A DNA stretch of 64,000 nucleotides from Metaruminococcus_A sp050943475 (GCA_050943475.1 JBMNPF010000006.1:116757-180756); one strand, 5' to 3'; shown: positions 34,918 through 44,173, counted from the stretch's first letter. Numbers and translations: made by a program. Notes: generated by a model from the sequence alone, not told the origin.

Positions 34918-36270
34918 ATGGCAAACACAAAACACGAACGCTTTCATTATCAGACCTCCGCAGAGCTCAAAGCCGCTCTGGAAGCCCTTGGGCTGAACCT
35001 GCCCTTTTCAGAAGATTTATCGGTGCTTGGCACGCCGTTTGCGCTCGGCGAAAACACTCTGAAAAACCGTCTTGGCATCCAGCCGATGGAAGGCTGCGAC
35101 GGTACCCGTGCCGGCGCGCCGGATGAGCTCACCTTCCGCCGCTACAAACGGTTTGCCAAAGGCGGCGCTGCTGTTCTCTGGATGGAAGCAATGGCAGTCT
35201 GCCCGGAGGGCAGGGCGAACCCGCGCCAGCTCTACCTCAGCGCCGAAAATCTGGATGCCTTTACCCGCCTGAACGCCATGATTGCCGAGCAGGCCGAAGG
35301 GGATGTTCCCTACCGGATTGCGCAGCTCACCCATTCCGGGCGCTATTCCAAGCCCAACGGCATACCGGAACCCAAAACCGCCCTGCAAATTCCGTTTCTG
35401 TTTGCCGACCATCAGGATAAATATACCCCTGTCACCGACGATTATCTCAAACGGCTGGAGGAGCAGTTTGTCGAAGCTGCAAAGCGCGCCAAATGCGCAG
35501 GCTTTGATGCGGTAGACATCAAGGCCTGCCATCGCTATCTTATTTCAGAGCTGCTCGGCGCTTTTGAACGCCCAGGCATATACGGCGGCAGCTTTGAAAA
35601 CCGTACCCGGCTGCTGCTTAATATCATTGATGGTGTGCGTGCCGCCACCGACCTCGACGTCACGGTGCGGCTTAATATTTACGATTCTCTCCCATATCCT
35701 TACGGCTTCGGCGTTTCCAAAGAAGACTTCCATATCCCGGATTTGACCGAACCCATCCGGCTGTTCCGGCTGCTCAAAGAACACGGCGTCCGCTTTGTGG
35801 ACTTGAGCTGCGGCAACCCCTACTTTAACCCCCATGTCGGACGTCCGTACGATCAGGGCGGTTATCTGCCGCCATCCCATCCGTTGGAGGACGCGGCGCG
35901 GATGCTGACCCTCATCCATGAGGTACAGGCGTCCTGTCTGGATCTTCCGGTCATGGCCACCGGCTTCACCTGGTTCCGGGAGTTTGGTGCGAACATCGCC
36001 GCCGGCTGCATCAAAGAGGGCTGGTTCCCGGTTGCGGGCTTCGGGCGGCAGGCCTTTTCCTACCCGGATTTTGCAAACGATATCCTGCATGGCGGCATGA
36101 AGCGTGAAAAGTGCTGCCTTGGCTGCTCCAACTGCACCGTCATGATGCGTGACGGCGGCGTTACTGGCTGCCCAGTGCACGATTCCGCGGTCTATGCCCC
36201 GTTGTACCGGCAGGGCAGGGCAGGCAAAGGCTCGCCGGTTGGCAGCGATGTAAAGGAGAGCCTGTTCTGA
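34918..36270 (+). CDS. Old yellow enzyme-family NADH:flavin oxidoreductase
   Basis: 450 residues behind AAGGAGAG. It is an FMN TIM-barrel protein of the OYE/2,4-dienoyl-CoA-reductase group: NRLGIQPMEGCDG, PYRIAQLTHSGRYS, AGFDAVDIKACHRYLISELL and GSFENRTRLLLNIIDGV. Near the end, CCLGCSNCTVMM...GCPVHD resembles the four-cysteine 4Fe-4S site of dienoyl-CoA reductases. The C-terminal FAD/NAD domain of those enzymes is missing; the next gene, overlapping by TGATG, encodes a separate FAD flavoprotein. It probably reduces an alpha,beta-unsaturated carbonyl or enoate; the substrate is unknown. Confidence 0.88.
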   Translation: MANTKHERFHYQTSAELKAALEALGLNLPFSEDLSVLGTPFALGENTLKNRLGIQPMEGCDGTRAGAPDELTFRRYKRFAKGGAAVLWMEAMAVCPEGRANPRQLYLSAENLDAFTRLNAMIAEQAEGDVPYRIAQLTHSGRYSKPNGIPEPKTALQIPFLFADHQDKYTPVTDDYLKRLEEQFVEAAKRAKCAGFDAVDIKACHRYLISELLGAFERPGIYGGSFENRTRLLLNIIDGVRAATDLDVTVRLNIYDSLPYPYGFGVSKEDFHIPDLTEPIRLFRLLKEHGVRFVDLSCGNPYFNPHVGRPYDQGGYLPPSHPLEDAARMLTLIHEVQASCLDLPVMATGFTWFREFGANIAAGCIKEGWFPVAGFGRQAFSYPDFANDILHGGMKREKCCLGCSNCTVMMRDGGVTGCPVHDSAVYAPLYRQGRAGKGSPVGSDVKESLF

Positions 36271-38375
36271 TGAAAGCAATGGAAGCACACGGTTGGTCCG
36301 TTCCGGTGGAAGTTCATGATGTGATTGTATTTGGCAGCGGCGCAGCAGGGCTTTGCTGCGCCAAACGGCTTGCCGATCTCGGCGTGCGGGATATCCTGCT
36401 CCTTACAAACGGCATTCACATGGGTACCTCCCGCAACACCGGCTCGGATAAGCAGACCTATTATAAATTAAACGTCTCCGGTTCTACGCCGGACAGCGTT
36501 GTAGAGGTCGCCCAAACCCTGGTCGACGGCGGCGCCTGCGACGGCGACGCCGCATTGGTTGAGGCGGCACTCTCGGCGCGGTGTTTTTACCACCTCGCGG
36601 ATTTGGGCGTGCCTTTTGTCCGCAATGGATACGGCGAATTTGTCGGCTATAAGACCGACCACGACCCTAAAGCCCGCGCCGCTTCGGCGGGGCCGCTCAC
36701 GGTGCAGGAGATGTGCGCCGCCCTGTTCCGGCAGGTGGAACGGGCGGGAATTCCCGTCCGCGAGGGAATGACTCCGGTGAAAATTCTCACCGAGGATGGC
36801 CGGGCAACCGGCCTCCTCTGCCTGTGGCAGTCGGCTGATCGGAGAGAACAGGAGTTTCAGCTCTTTGCCTGCCGGCATCTGGTCATGGCAACTGGTGCAC
36901 CCGCCTCCCTCTATGAGAAAAGCGTGTTCCCGGAATCCCAGGTGGGCGCCAGCGGAATCTGCTTTGAAGCGGGTGTCAGGGGCAAAAATCTCACCGAGTG
37001 GCAGTACGGTCTCGCCTCCACCGGGTACCGCTGGAACGTCTCCGGCTCCTATCAGCAGGTGCTGCCGCGGTACGTCAGCACGGCGGAGGACGGCTCCGAT
37101 GTACGCGAATTCCTGCTGGAAGGCTTCGACGACATCCCAGCCACCCTGAACGCCACCTTTTTGAAAGGCTACCAGTGGCCGTTCGATGTAACCAAGCTCG
37201 GCTCTGGCGGTTCCTCCTGGGTGGATTTGCTGGTCTACCGGGAAACGGTGCTGCGCGGCCGTAAGGTTTATATGGATTTCACCCAGAACCCCTTTGGGAT
37301 GAAGCAGCTCGACCGTTCTTTGCTTTCGCCGGAATGCCTACATTATCTGGAATCCTCCGGTGCATTGCAGAATACTCCCTATGAACGCCTGATGGCGCTA
37401 AATCCGGATGCCATCCAACTTTACCGCAGCCATGGCATTGACCTGGAACGTGAATGGCTTGCCGTGGATGTTTGCGCACAGCACAACAACGGTGGTCTTT
37501 CCGCCGATATCTGGTGGGAGACGAATGTCCGCAACCTGTACGCCATTGGAGAATTAAACGGCAGCCACGGCATCCGCCGTCCGGGTGGATCCGCCCTCAA
37601 TGCAGGGCAGGTGGGCGCGTTCCGCGCAGCGGAACAGATTGCTACCCGCTTGAAGGCGGAATCTGCATGGGGACAGGAAAAAGACGGTACATCTTTCAAT
37701 TCCAACCTACCCATCCCGCAGGGAATTGATGCATCCGCCCCGCGACAGGCCGCTGAAAACGCGGTTGGTGGCGGGCCATTCGGTTTTGCTGCGAAATGCC
37801 CGAACCCTGGCGCGGAGAGACAGAAGCCGGAAGCCAGCCGGGTAGCGGAATCCGGGAATGAGCAATGCAGCCCGGTGTTGGAGCGCGCGGCGCTCTGGTG
37901 TTCTCACGCGAGAGGGAGCGGAAACCTGCGGGAGCTGGCTTCATATTTTCAGCGGCGCAACAGCGGTTACGCGGGTTTTGTGAGAAACCGCACCGAAATT
38001 GAGCAAACCCTTGCGGAGGCGAAGGAACTCCTCAGCCATCCGGAGCGGATTCATATTGCCCATGCGGCGGAACTGCCGCAGGCGTTTCAGCTTTGGGATA
38101 TGCTTGTCAGCACCGCCGCCTATCTCGGCGCGATGCTGGATTACATCCAAAACGGTGGGTTGTCCCGCGGCTCCGCGCTGTTTGCGGAGCGGCTGCCCGA
38201 ACCGGGCGACGTTGTCCCGGTTGATTCGGAACACCGGCATCAAATACAGGAAGTTACACTGAACCATAATTTTACCGTACAGACTGGCTGGCGGGGCGTT
38301 CGGGAAATCCCGAACAGCCCGCAGTGGTTTGAGCAGGTCTGGAAGGATATGAAACAGAAAGGGGAATGCAGATGA
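36270..38375 (+). CDS. FAD-dependent oxidoreductase, fumarate-reductase flavoprotein type
   Basis: 701 residues. The FAD-binding motif DVIVFGSGAAGLCCAKRLAD starts the protein. The substrate domain lies about residues 60-430 and the C-terminal FAD loop is LYAIGELNGSHGIRRPGGSALNAGQVG. It belongs to the fumarate reductase/succinate dehydrogenase/aspartate oxidase flavoproteins but is longer than most. A Gln/Glu- and Ala-rich stretch (about residues 470-545) interrupts the C-terminal helical domain. Its ATG overlaps the upstream stop and its stop overlaps the next ATG, so three genes are translationally coupled. It may act with the OYE as a two-enzyme reduction unit. Confidence 0.87.
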   Translation: MKAMEAHGWSVPVEVHDVIVFGSGAAGLCCAKRLADLGVRDILLLTNGIHMGTSRNTGSDKQTYYKLNVSGSTPDSVVEVAQTLVDGGACDGDAALVEAALSARCFYHLADLGVPFVRNGYGEFVGYKTDHDPKARAASAGPLTVQEMCAALFRQVERAGIPVREGMTPVKILTEDGRATGLLCLWQSADRREQEFQLFACRHLVMATGAPASLYEKSVFPESQVGASGICFEAGVRGKNLTEWQYGLASTGYRWNVSGSYQQVLPRYVSTAEDGSDVREFLLEGFDDIPATLNATFLKGYQWPFDVTKLGSGGSSWVDLLVYRETVLRGRKVYMDFTQNPFGMKQLDRSLLSPECLHYLESSGALQNTPYERLMALNPDAIQLYRSHGIDLEREWLAVDVCAQHNNGGLSADIWWETNVRNLYAIGELNGSHGIRRPGGSALNAGQVGAFRAAEQIATRLKAESAWGQEKDGTSFNSNLPIPQGIDASAPRQAAENAVGGGPFGFAAKCPNPGAERQKPEASRVAESGNEQCSPVLERAALWCSHARGSGNLRELASYFQRRNSGYAGFVRNRTEIEQTLAEAKELLSHPERIHIAHAAELPQAFQLWDMLVSTAAYLGAMLDYIQNGGLSRGSALFAERLPEPGDVVPVDSEHRHQIQEVTLNHNFTVQTGWRGVREIPNSPQWFEQVWKDMKQKGECR

Positions 38376-39460
38376 AAGCGCAGACGATGGTACTCCGCGC
38401 ATTCAAACAGCCGCTCGTGCCGGAGGAAATTGAGATTCCGGCGCTGAAGCCGGGCGAAATTCTGGTCAAGCTGGAGGCTTCCGGCATCTGCGGGAGCGAC
38501 GTCCACATGTGGCAGGGGGAGGACCCCCGCACACCGCTCCCCATCATTCTCGGCCATGAGGGGATCGGCCGTATCGCCGCCATGAACGGCGCGCATACCA
38601 CGGTGGAGGGCGACCCAGTGCATGAAGGTGACCGCATCCTTTGGAACCGCGGTGTCACCTGTGGCGAGTGCTTTGCCTGCAAAGTACTGCTGATGCCGTG
38701 GCTCTGTGAGCGCCGCAAGGTGTACGGCATCAACCGCTCCCGGGAGGAGGCGCCGTATCTCAACGGCTGTTACAGCGAATACCTCATCCTCGCCCCGCGC
38801 ACCGACCTCTTTCTGGTGGAGGATGACGTGGATCCGGCCATCCTCGTCAGTGCGAGCTGTTCCGGCGCCACTGCCGCCAACGCCTTCGACGCGGTTAAAA
38901 TCGACCCCGGCGACACGGTTGTGATTCAAGGTCCCGGCCCACTCGGTGTTTTCGGCGCCGCTTTTGCGCGCAAGGCGGGAGCGGAGCAGGTGGTGGTTAT
39001 TGGAGGCTCCGAGGAGCGCCTTGCTCTTTGCCGGGAGTTTGGAGCAACCCATACCATCAACCGCCGGGCGCATGACGCGGAACAGCGGCTTGCGCTTGTC
39101 CGCGGCCTGACCCACGGTCGCGGCGCCGACGTTGTGCTCGAAGCGGCAGGAAGCCGCGGCGCGGCGCAGGAAAGTCTCAATCTCGTCCGCCCGGGCGGAA
39201 CCTGCCTGATGACCGGCTACGCTCAGCCGGTAGGCGCTGAGGAGATTGATTTTTACAGCCAGGTGGTGCGCAAGCATGTCACTGTAAAAGGCGTCTGGGT
39301 CAGCGACACCCGTCATACCCGTCACGCCATGCGGTTGGTCTTGTCACAGCCGGAACAATTTGGTAAACTAATTACACATCGTTTCCCGCTTGCCAGAGCG
39401 AATGAAGCGCTGGAAACCATGAAAGCAAGGCAGGCGCTTAAAGCCGTGCTGGAATTTTGA
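38372..39460 (+). CDS. Zinc-dependent alcohol dehydrogenase (sorbitol/threonine dehydrogenase-like)
   Basis: 362 residues of the medium-chain dehydrogenase family. Catalytic zinc residues are in SGICGSDVHMW and ILGHEGIGRI. The structural zinc lobe is partly degenerate (CGECFACKVLLMPWLCERR has four cysteines). The cofactor fold has GPGPLGVFGAAFARKAGA. The ATG is chosen 8 bases behind AAAGGGG and overlaps the upstream stop as ATGA. It likely oxidises a polyol or sugar hydroxyl with NAD. Confidence 0.9.
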   Translation: MKAQTMVLRAFKQPLVPEEIEIPALKPGEILVKLEASGICGSDVHMWQGEDPRTPLPIILGHEGIGRIAAMNGAHTTVEGDPVHEGDRILWNRGVTCGECFACKVLLMPWLCERRKVYGINRSREEAPYLNGCYSEYLILAPRTDLFLVEDDVDPAILVSASCSGATAANAFDAVKIDPGDTVVIQGPGPLGVFGAAFARKAGAEQVVVIGGSEERLALCREFGATHTINRRAHDAEQRLALVRGLTHGRGADVVLEAAGSRGAAQESLNLVRPGGTCLMTGYAQPVGAEEIDFYSQVVRKHVTVKGVWVSDTRHTRHAMRLVLSQPEQFGKLITHRFPLARANEALETMKARQALKAVLEF

Positions 39461-39479
39461 TGAATGGAGGAACGCAGCA

Positions 39480-40295
39480 ATGAAACTCGGAATTGTCAGT
39501 GATGAAGTCAGCCAGGATTTAAAAATTGCCTCCGAATGGGCCAAAGAACGGGGGATCCGCCGGTTTGAGCTCCGCCATGTCTGGGGAAACCGTCTGCCGG
39601 ATGTCACAAAGGAGCAGCTTCACGAGGTGAAATCCATGCTGGACGGCTACGGCATCGCCGTCACCGGCATTTCGCCTGGTACCTATAAATGCACTCTGTA
39701 CGACCCGGACTGCCCGGATCAGACCGATCGCCTGCTCCGTACGATGGAAGCGGCGGATTATCTCGGCACCAAAAAGATCATCAGCTTCGGGGTTAAAAAA
39801 AGCCCGGAGGATAAACCCGGCGACGATAAGCGCGCCATCGAACTGCTGAGCGATTTCTGCCTGAAAGCAAAGGAGAACGGCTTTACCATCTGCTTTGAAA
39901 ATGAACCGGGCTTCTTCAACGGCCTGCCGGAAGAAATTGAAGCTGTCCACCAGGCGCTCGCCCCGCTCGGTGGCAAACTCAACTGGGATATGGGCAACCT
40001 GTTCATGTCCGGCTTTTCGGAATATAAAGAGCACTACGAGCGGTTTAAGCCCTACATTGGCAGCGTGCATATGAAGGATTACCGTCTCTCGGACGGCGTC
40101 TGCGTCCCCATTGGGGAGGGCTGCATCGACTGGAAAGGGCAGATTGACGATCTCATCCGGGACGACCTGCATTTAAACGGTGCGGAATGTGACATGAACA
40201 TTGAAACCCACTGCTCGCCGGAATACGAGCAGGCGACCAAATGCTTTGCTTACATCAAGCAGACAATGGGGGAACGACTCAATGGACTCTTATAA
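39480..40295 (+). CDS. Sugar phosphate isomerase/epimerase-like TIM-barrel protein
   Basis: 271 residues of the AP-endonuclease-2/xylose-isomerase-like family. Likely metal ligands are Glu in FTICFENEPGF, Asp in GKLNWDMGNLF, His in IGSVHMKDYR and Glu near the end (DMNIETHC). GGAGG precedes the ATG. In other systems members of this family isomerise ketoses or eliminate an aglycone from 3-keto-glycosides together with Gfo/Idh/MocA oxidoreductases, and such an oxidoreductase is the next gene, overlapping by 14 bases. Confidence 0.88.
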   Translation: MKLGIVSDEVSQDLKIASEWAKERGIRRFELRHVWGNRLPDVTKEQLHEVKSMLDGYGIAVTGISPGTYKCTLYDPDCPDQTDRLLRTMEAADYLGTKKIISFGVKKSPEDKPGDDKRAIELLSDFCLKAKENGFTICFENEPGFFNGLPEEIEAVHQALAPLGGKLNWDMGNLFMSGFSEYKEHYERFKPYIGSVHMKDYRLSDGVCVPIGEGCIDWKGQIDDLIRDDLHLNGAECDMNIETHCSPEYEQATKCFAYIKQTMGERLNGLL

Positions 40296-41451
40296 AAAAA
40301 TCCGGCTCATGCTGGTGGGCACCGGCGGCTACGCCCAGTTTTATCTGGAGACGCTTTCTCGTCCGGAACTGCTCCAAAAGGCGGAATTTGTCTGCGCTGC
40401 TGACCCGTTTATGTCTGCGGAGACCAAATCCGCTCTGGAGGCAAAGGGTGTGCGCACCTTTGACGATATGCAAAAAGCCTACGATGAGATGGGACCGATT
40501 GACCTGACCCTCTGCGTCACGCCGCTGCCGTACCATCTCGCCCACATCCGCACAGCGGTTCAGAACGGCAGCCATGTGCTGTGCGAAAAGCCGGCGGCCC
40601 CGGTGCTGGAGCAGCTTGAACCGATGATTGCGCTCGAGCAGACCTGCGGCAAGGGGATTGCCATCGGCTTTCAGTGGTCGTTTGCCCCCGCCATGCTCGC
40701 CTGCAAGCGGGATATTCTAAATGGAAAATTTGGCAAACCCCTGTATGCGAAAGCGTTGGTTCTCTGGCCGCGCCCGGAATCCTATTTCAAGCGCGGATCC
40801 GGCTGGGGCGGCAGGCGTTTTGGCAAGGACGGTACCGTCATCAACGACAGTGTCGCCTCCAATGCCACAGCGCATTATCTGCATAACCTTTATTTCATGC
40901 TGGGAGACGCCATGAACACTTCTGCTATGCCGGTGGAGCTTGAGACAAGCGCCGGCCGCGCCAACGGCATTGAGAATTACGATACCGTATCGGTCAAAGC
41001 AAAGCTGGAAAACGGCGCGGAAATTCTTTACCTCTCCTCCCACGCGGTGGAACATACCCAAAATCCACTGATTGAGTTTCACTTTGAACGGGCAGTTGTC
41101 TCTTACGACTGTGACACCAACTGCCTGACCGCCAGCTGTGCGGATGGCTCCACCGTGGAATACGGCCCGGTGGACGGCAGTGTGGATACCAAAGTCCATA
41201 CCGTCATTGACGCTGTCCGGGAGAACAACTGGAGCAGCGTTCCCTGTTTGCCCTCTACGGCAAAGCCCCACGTCTATACGGTAGACACCCTGTTCCGCCG
41301 TTCAGAGATTGTCCCCTTCCCGCAGAAGATGGTTGCTGTCTACGAACCGGACGATCCGGAGAAACGCGGCGTATTTGTGCGCGGACTGGAAGAGGCGTTC
41401 CATAAGGCGTACCAGGAAAATCGGCCAATGGATTTTGCCGAGTGGCTGTGA
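40282..41451 (+). CDS. Gfo/Idh/MocA-family oxidoreductase
   Basis: 389 residues. The Rossmann start is RLMLVGTGGYAQFYLETL; the conserved HVLCEKPAAPVLEQLEPM carries the EKP motif that positions NAD and substrate. A beta-sheet substrate domain follows (SGWGGRRFGKDGTVINDSVASNATAHYLHNL). These enzymes oxidise sugar or cyclitol hydroxyls, often at C3. The start overlaps the isomerase stop by 14 bases with GGGGGAA as ribosome site. It is the last gene of the operon. Confidence 0.92.
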   Translation: MDSYKKIRLMLVGTGGYAQFYLETLSRPELLQKAEFVCAADPFMSAETKSALEAKGVRTFDDMQKAYDEMGPIDLTLCVTPLPYHLAHIRTAVQNGSHVLCEKPAAPVLEQLEPMIALEQTCGKGIAIGFQWSFAPAMLACKRDILNGKFGKPLYAKALVLWPRPESYFKRGSGWGGRRFGKDGTVINDSVASNATAHYLHNLYFMLGDAMNTSAMPVELETSAGRANGIENYDTVSVKAKLENGAEILYLSSHAVEHTQNPLIEFHFERAVVSYDCDTNCLTASCADGSTVEYGPVDGSVDTKVHTVIDAVRENNWSSVPCLPSTAKPHVYTVDTLFRRSEIVPFPQKMVAVYEPDDPEKRGVFVRGLEEAFHKAYQENRPMDFAEWL

Positions 41452-41517
41452 TAAACCGTTTGGCGTGTTTCTGTACAGCGTAGAATAATAGAAGCAAATG
41501 TCTTTGATATGGGCAGT

Positions 41518-41562
41518 AAAATCCCCCGCGAAAGAGAGTTCTCTTTCGCGGGGGATTTTTAC
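41518..41562 (+). terminator. Terminator of the redox/sugar operon
   Basis: A stem of at least 18 bp (AAATCCCCCGCGAAAGAG and its complement) with a 4-base loop and TTTTT. Confidence 0.95.
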
Positions 41563-41843
41563 TTCCATTTGAAAACAGTGTTCGGTTGCCTCACACAACC
41601 AATGTCCGCGGTATTGAAGCGGGCACCGGCTACGCGGGCGGGGCGGCATATTCCACGAGGACTGATTAACAAATACACGGTTTGCATGGCGTTCCGACAA
41701 ATTTCAAAAAGGGGCATAAACGCTTGGCCCTTTTCAAACAGCGGCGCTGCAGAAGATTAACGAAGCTTGTGCTCTGCATGAGAAACAACCGTCATGCCAA
41801 TGCGTATCAGCGCCGGGATAACCCTGTCAAACCTTTGGTAGTA
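41563..41843. other. Intergenic region without recognisable gene
   Basis: Short open frames exist but none has a ribosome site or recognisable sequence. It lies between two terminators. Confidence 0.5.
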
Positions 41844-41896
41844 AAACAGCCGTGCAGGCCAGGTGCAAAAACCTTTTGTCGGCACGGCTGTTTTTC
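41844..41896 (-). terminator. Terminator of the XRE-membrane gene
   Basis: A 13-bp stem (AAAACAGCCGTGC with GCACGGCTGTTTT) with T runs on both strands, just beyond the stop of the minus-strand gene. Confidence 0.85.
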
Positions 41897-41901
41897 AATG
41901 C

Positions 41902-42768
41902 TTAACCGCGGAACGGCTGATTTGCCTGCGGCCGGTTCATACCCTTGCGGACCGAAAGGATGATACCGACGACAACGAAAATAAGCCCCAGTAAAAACAG
42001 GCTGTAAACGGTAATTTTGTTGCCTAATGAAATAGAAACCCAGTCGGTCAGGTCAAAATACCAGTAAAATTCTGCAAAGCTCTCTCCCAGCAGCAGATGG
42101 ATAAACGGGTTGATAAACGCCGTGAACAAACTGAAAAACAACCCGATCAGGCCAGTTTTAAAGGCCCAGTTGATGGAAAGGTAACGGATGACCGCCAGCA
42201 TAAACCATGGCGCCGTCATGCTGACCGTGGTGATGAGAAACGCAAACGGATAAAACCAATCGCCGCCGGTATACAACCAACAGGTGAAAATAAGCAGATA
42301 GGTAAGCACAGTTGACGTGCCAAAAGTAATCAGCAGCCGGTGCTTGTGCAGCAGGGCCGGCAGTATGGTCAGGGAAAACGAAAGCGCCAGGGCCGCCAGT
42401 ACAATAAAAAACCAGGAAAGGGTGTGCTGAATGGCAAGATTGCAGATAAAGCAGGTGACCAGGGCAATGCCATAACCGGCACACAGCCCAATCTGACAGG
42501 TCTTGACAAATCCGCGGTAACGTTTGGCCTGTTTCTTTTCCATTCGGGCGGCAGAGTCGTCCGACGCTGTAATGAATTCATGCTCGGTAATCTGCAAAAT
42601 ATCGCATATTTTTGAAATCAGCGTAATGTCCGGGTAGGAGAGTCCCCGCTCCCATTTGGATACGGTGCTGCTGTCTACATAAAGATGTTCTGCCAAATCT
42701 TTCTGGGTTAATCCGGCTGCAAGTCTCTTTTCCAACAGGAATTTTGCAAACATTGTTTTGTCTTCCAT
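41902..42768 (-). CDS. XRE-type DNA-binding protein with C-terminal membrane domain
   Basis: 288 residues. An N-terminal Cro/C1-type helix-turn-helix (KRLAAGLTQKDLAEHLYVDSSTVSKWERGLSYPD) is followed by a basic linker and six predicted membrane spans from about residue 85. Such fusions are common in Firmicutes and may sense membrane state. The ATG is 8 bases behind AGAAGG. It stands alone and is divergent from the exonuclease gene with a long gap. Target genes are unknown. Confidence 0.85.
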   Translation of the reverse strand: MEDKTMFAKFLLEKRLAAGLTQKDLAEHLYVDSSTVSKWERGLSYPDITLISKICDILQITEHEFITASDDSAARMEKKQAKRYRGFVKTCQIGLCAGYGIALVTCFICNLAIQHTLSWFFIVLAALALSFSLTILPALLHKHRLLITFGTSTVLTYLLIFTCWLYTGGDWFYPFAFLITTVSMTAPWFMLAVIRYLSINWAFKTGLIGLFFSLFTAFINPFIHLLLGESFAEFYWYFDLTDWVSISLGNKITVYSLFLLGLIFVVVGIILSVRKGMNRPQANQPFRG

Positions 42769-43264
42769 CAAAGAAACCTTCTTTCTTTCCAAATCTCATG
42801 CTTCAAGCATACATGCATACTGCCTCAAATGCAATGTTTTGCCGCCTTTTTTCAACTCGACTGTCGCGCCAGTTCCCATTTCATGGGCTTTTTACTCCTT
42901 TTGCTCCGTTTGCAGATGAGGCTGACTTTGCCGTTGAAAGGCTTGACGAAGCGGGAGAAATCACACCACAGCTGCCGTTTTTTCAGTAGCTGTTTGTCTT
43001 TTGCGAGGGAGTCAGTCGGACAGCCGGGGTGGTCCCAATTATTTTCAACCAGTATGAAATCTGGGAAAGTGGGATTTTCCACAGAGCCTTTTCTGCCGTT
43101 TGTCACCTGCAAAGCGTTTCTCTTACAAATATTTTTACTTTTCCGGTTTTTGTGTTATACTGTATCACAAGACAGCAAACGGACGGAAAGCGGCGTTTGC
43201 CGCCAGAAATCTCCCACAGTGGGGAGGCCGTCAGAACGGCCTGTTTGGAAGTGTGAAAAATAAA
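42769..43264. other. Long intergenic region (496 bp)
   Basis: No gene is supported. An 86-codon minus-strand frame at 42852-43112 has no ribosome site. The right part carries a likely promoter for the exonuclease: TGTGTTATACTGT at 43151-43163, the same extended -10 as at 49831-49843. Confidence 0.5.
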
Positions 43265-44173
43265 ATGAATTATATTGTTATGGATCTGGAATGGAACCAG
43301 CCCATGTCCCGCCAGAATCCGGCGCTGGCAAAAATCGGCGCCAAGCTGCCGTTTGAGATTTTCCAAATCGGGGCGGTCAAGCTCAATGAGCGGTTTGAGC
43401 AGGTGGATACCTTTCAGGTTGTAATTAAGCTCCGGTATTATAAAAAACTGCATTATATGGTGAAAAAGCTCACCGGTGTCAAGGAGCAGGAAATTGCAGA
43501 CGGACTGGATTTCATTGCCGCCGTCTCCAAGTTTTACGATTGGTGCGGAGAGCGTTTCACCCTGTTGACCTGGGGGTATGACGATATTCCCATCCTGAGC
43601 CAGAACCTTGAATTTTATGGGTTGGATGCCTCCTGGTGTGAACGGTGGTACAACCTGCAGGTCATCTTCAACAAAGAGCTTGCCCAGGGGAAAAACCAGC
43701 GTTCGCTGGAATATGCGCTTGACTATTTCGGCATCCCGCAGGAGGGGCGGCTGCATGATGCATTGAATGACGCCTGCTATACGGCGCAGGTGGCCCAGCG
43801 GCTCGATATGCAAAACGGCCTTTCGGCTTATGAAAAATCGGTTTGGGATATGCGCCCGAAAAAGTTCACCGAAGTCAAGCGGATGGGGGTATTTGCCCAG
43901 AAGCGGAAAGCAATGGGGCACCCTAAAGTCAGCCGTATCTGCTGCCCGGTCTGCGGCAAGGAGCTTTCACACCGCGTCCGTTGGAGGCCGACCGGCAGCG
44001 GGGATTACCGCACCGAGGTCACCTGTAAAACCCATGGCGATTTTGTCGGCATTCTCAAATTCAGCCGGTGTGAGGACGGCTGGCAGGTCACCCGCACCGT
44101 CAACAACAAAAAGAAGGTGTCCGGGGCTGTTCCGGCTCCGGTGCAGCAGGTACAGGAGCCGGTCAAAAGCTGA
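43265..44173 (+). CDS. DEDDh-type 3'-5' exonuclease with C-terminal zinc-ribbon-like tail
   Basis: 302 residues. Exonuclease motifs: YIVMDLEWNQ (Exo I, D and E), LLTWGYDDIPIL (Exo II, D) and RLHDALNDACYTAQV (Exo III, H and D), all in the DnaQ/KapD-like family that degrades single-stranded DNA or RNA. The C-terminal part holds CCPVCGKELSHR and later VTCKTHGDF, a C-x2-C...C-x2-H set that could bind zinc. The ATG lies about 14 bases behind GGAAGTG, a loose fit. The substrate is not known. Confidence 0.86.
   Translation: MNYIVMDLEWNQPMSRQNPALAKIGAKLPFEIFQIGAVKLNERFEQVDTFQVVIKLRYYKKLHYMVKKLTGVKEQEIADGLDFIAAVSKFYDWCGERFTLLTWGYDDIPILSQNLEFYGLDASWCERWYNLQVIFNKELAQGKNQRSLEYALDYFGIPQEGRLHDALNDACYTAQVAQRLDMQNGLSAYEKSVWDMRPKKFTEVKRMGVFAQKRKAMGHPKVSRICCPVCGKELSHRVRWRPTGSGDYRTEVTCKTHGDFVGILKFSRCEDGWQVTRTVNNKKKVSGAVPAPVQQVQEPVKS

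Noticed and set aside
42852..43112. An 86-codon minus-strand frame in the gap before the exonuclease
   Set aside because: No ribosome site, no recognisable domain, and strongly biased composition.
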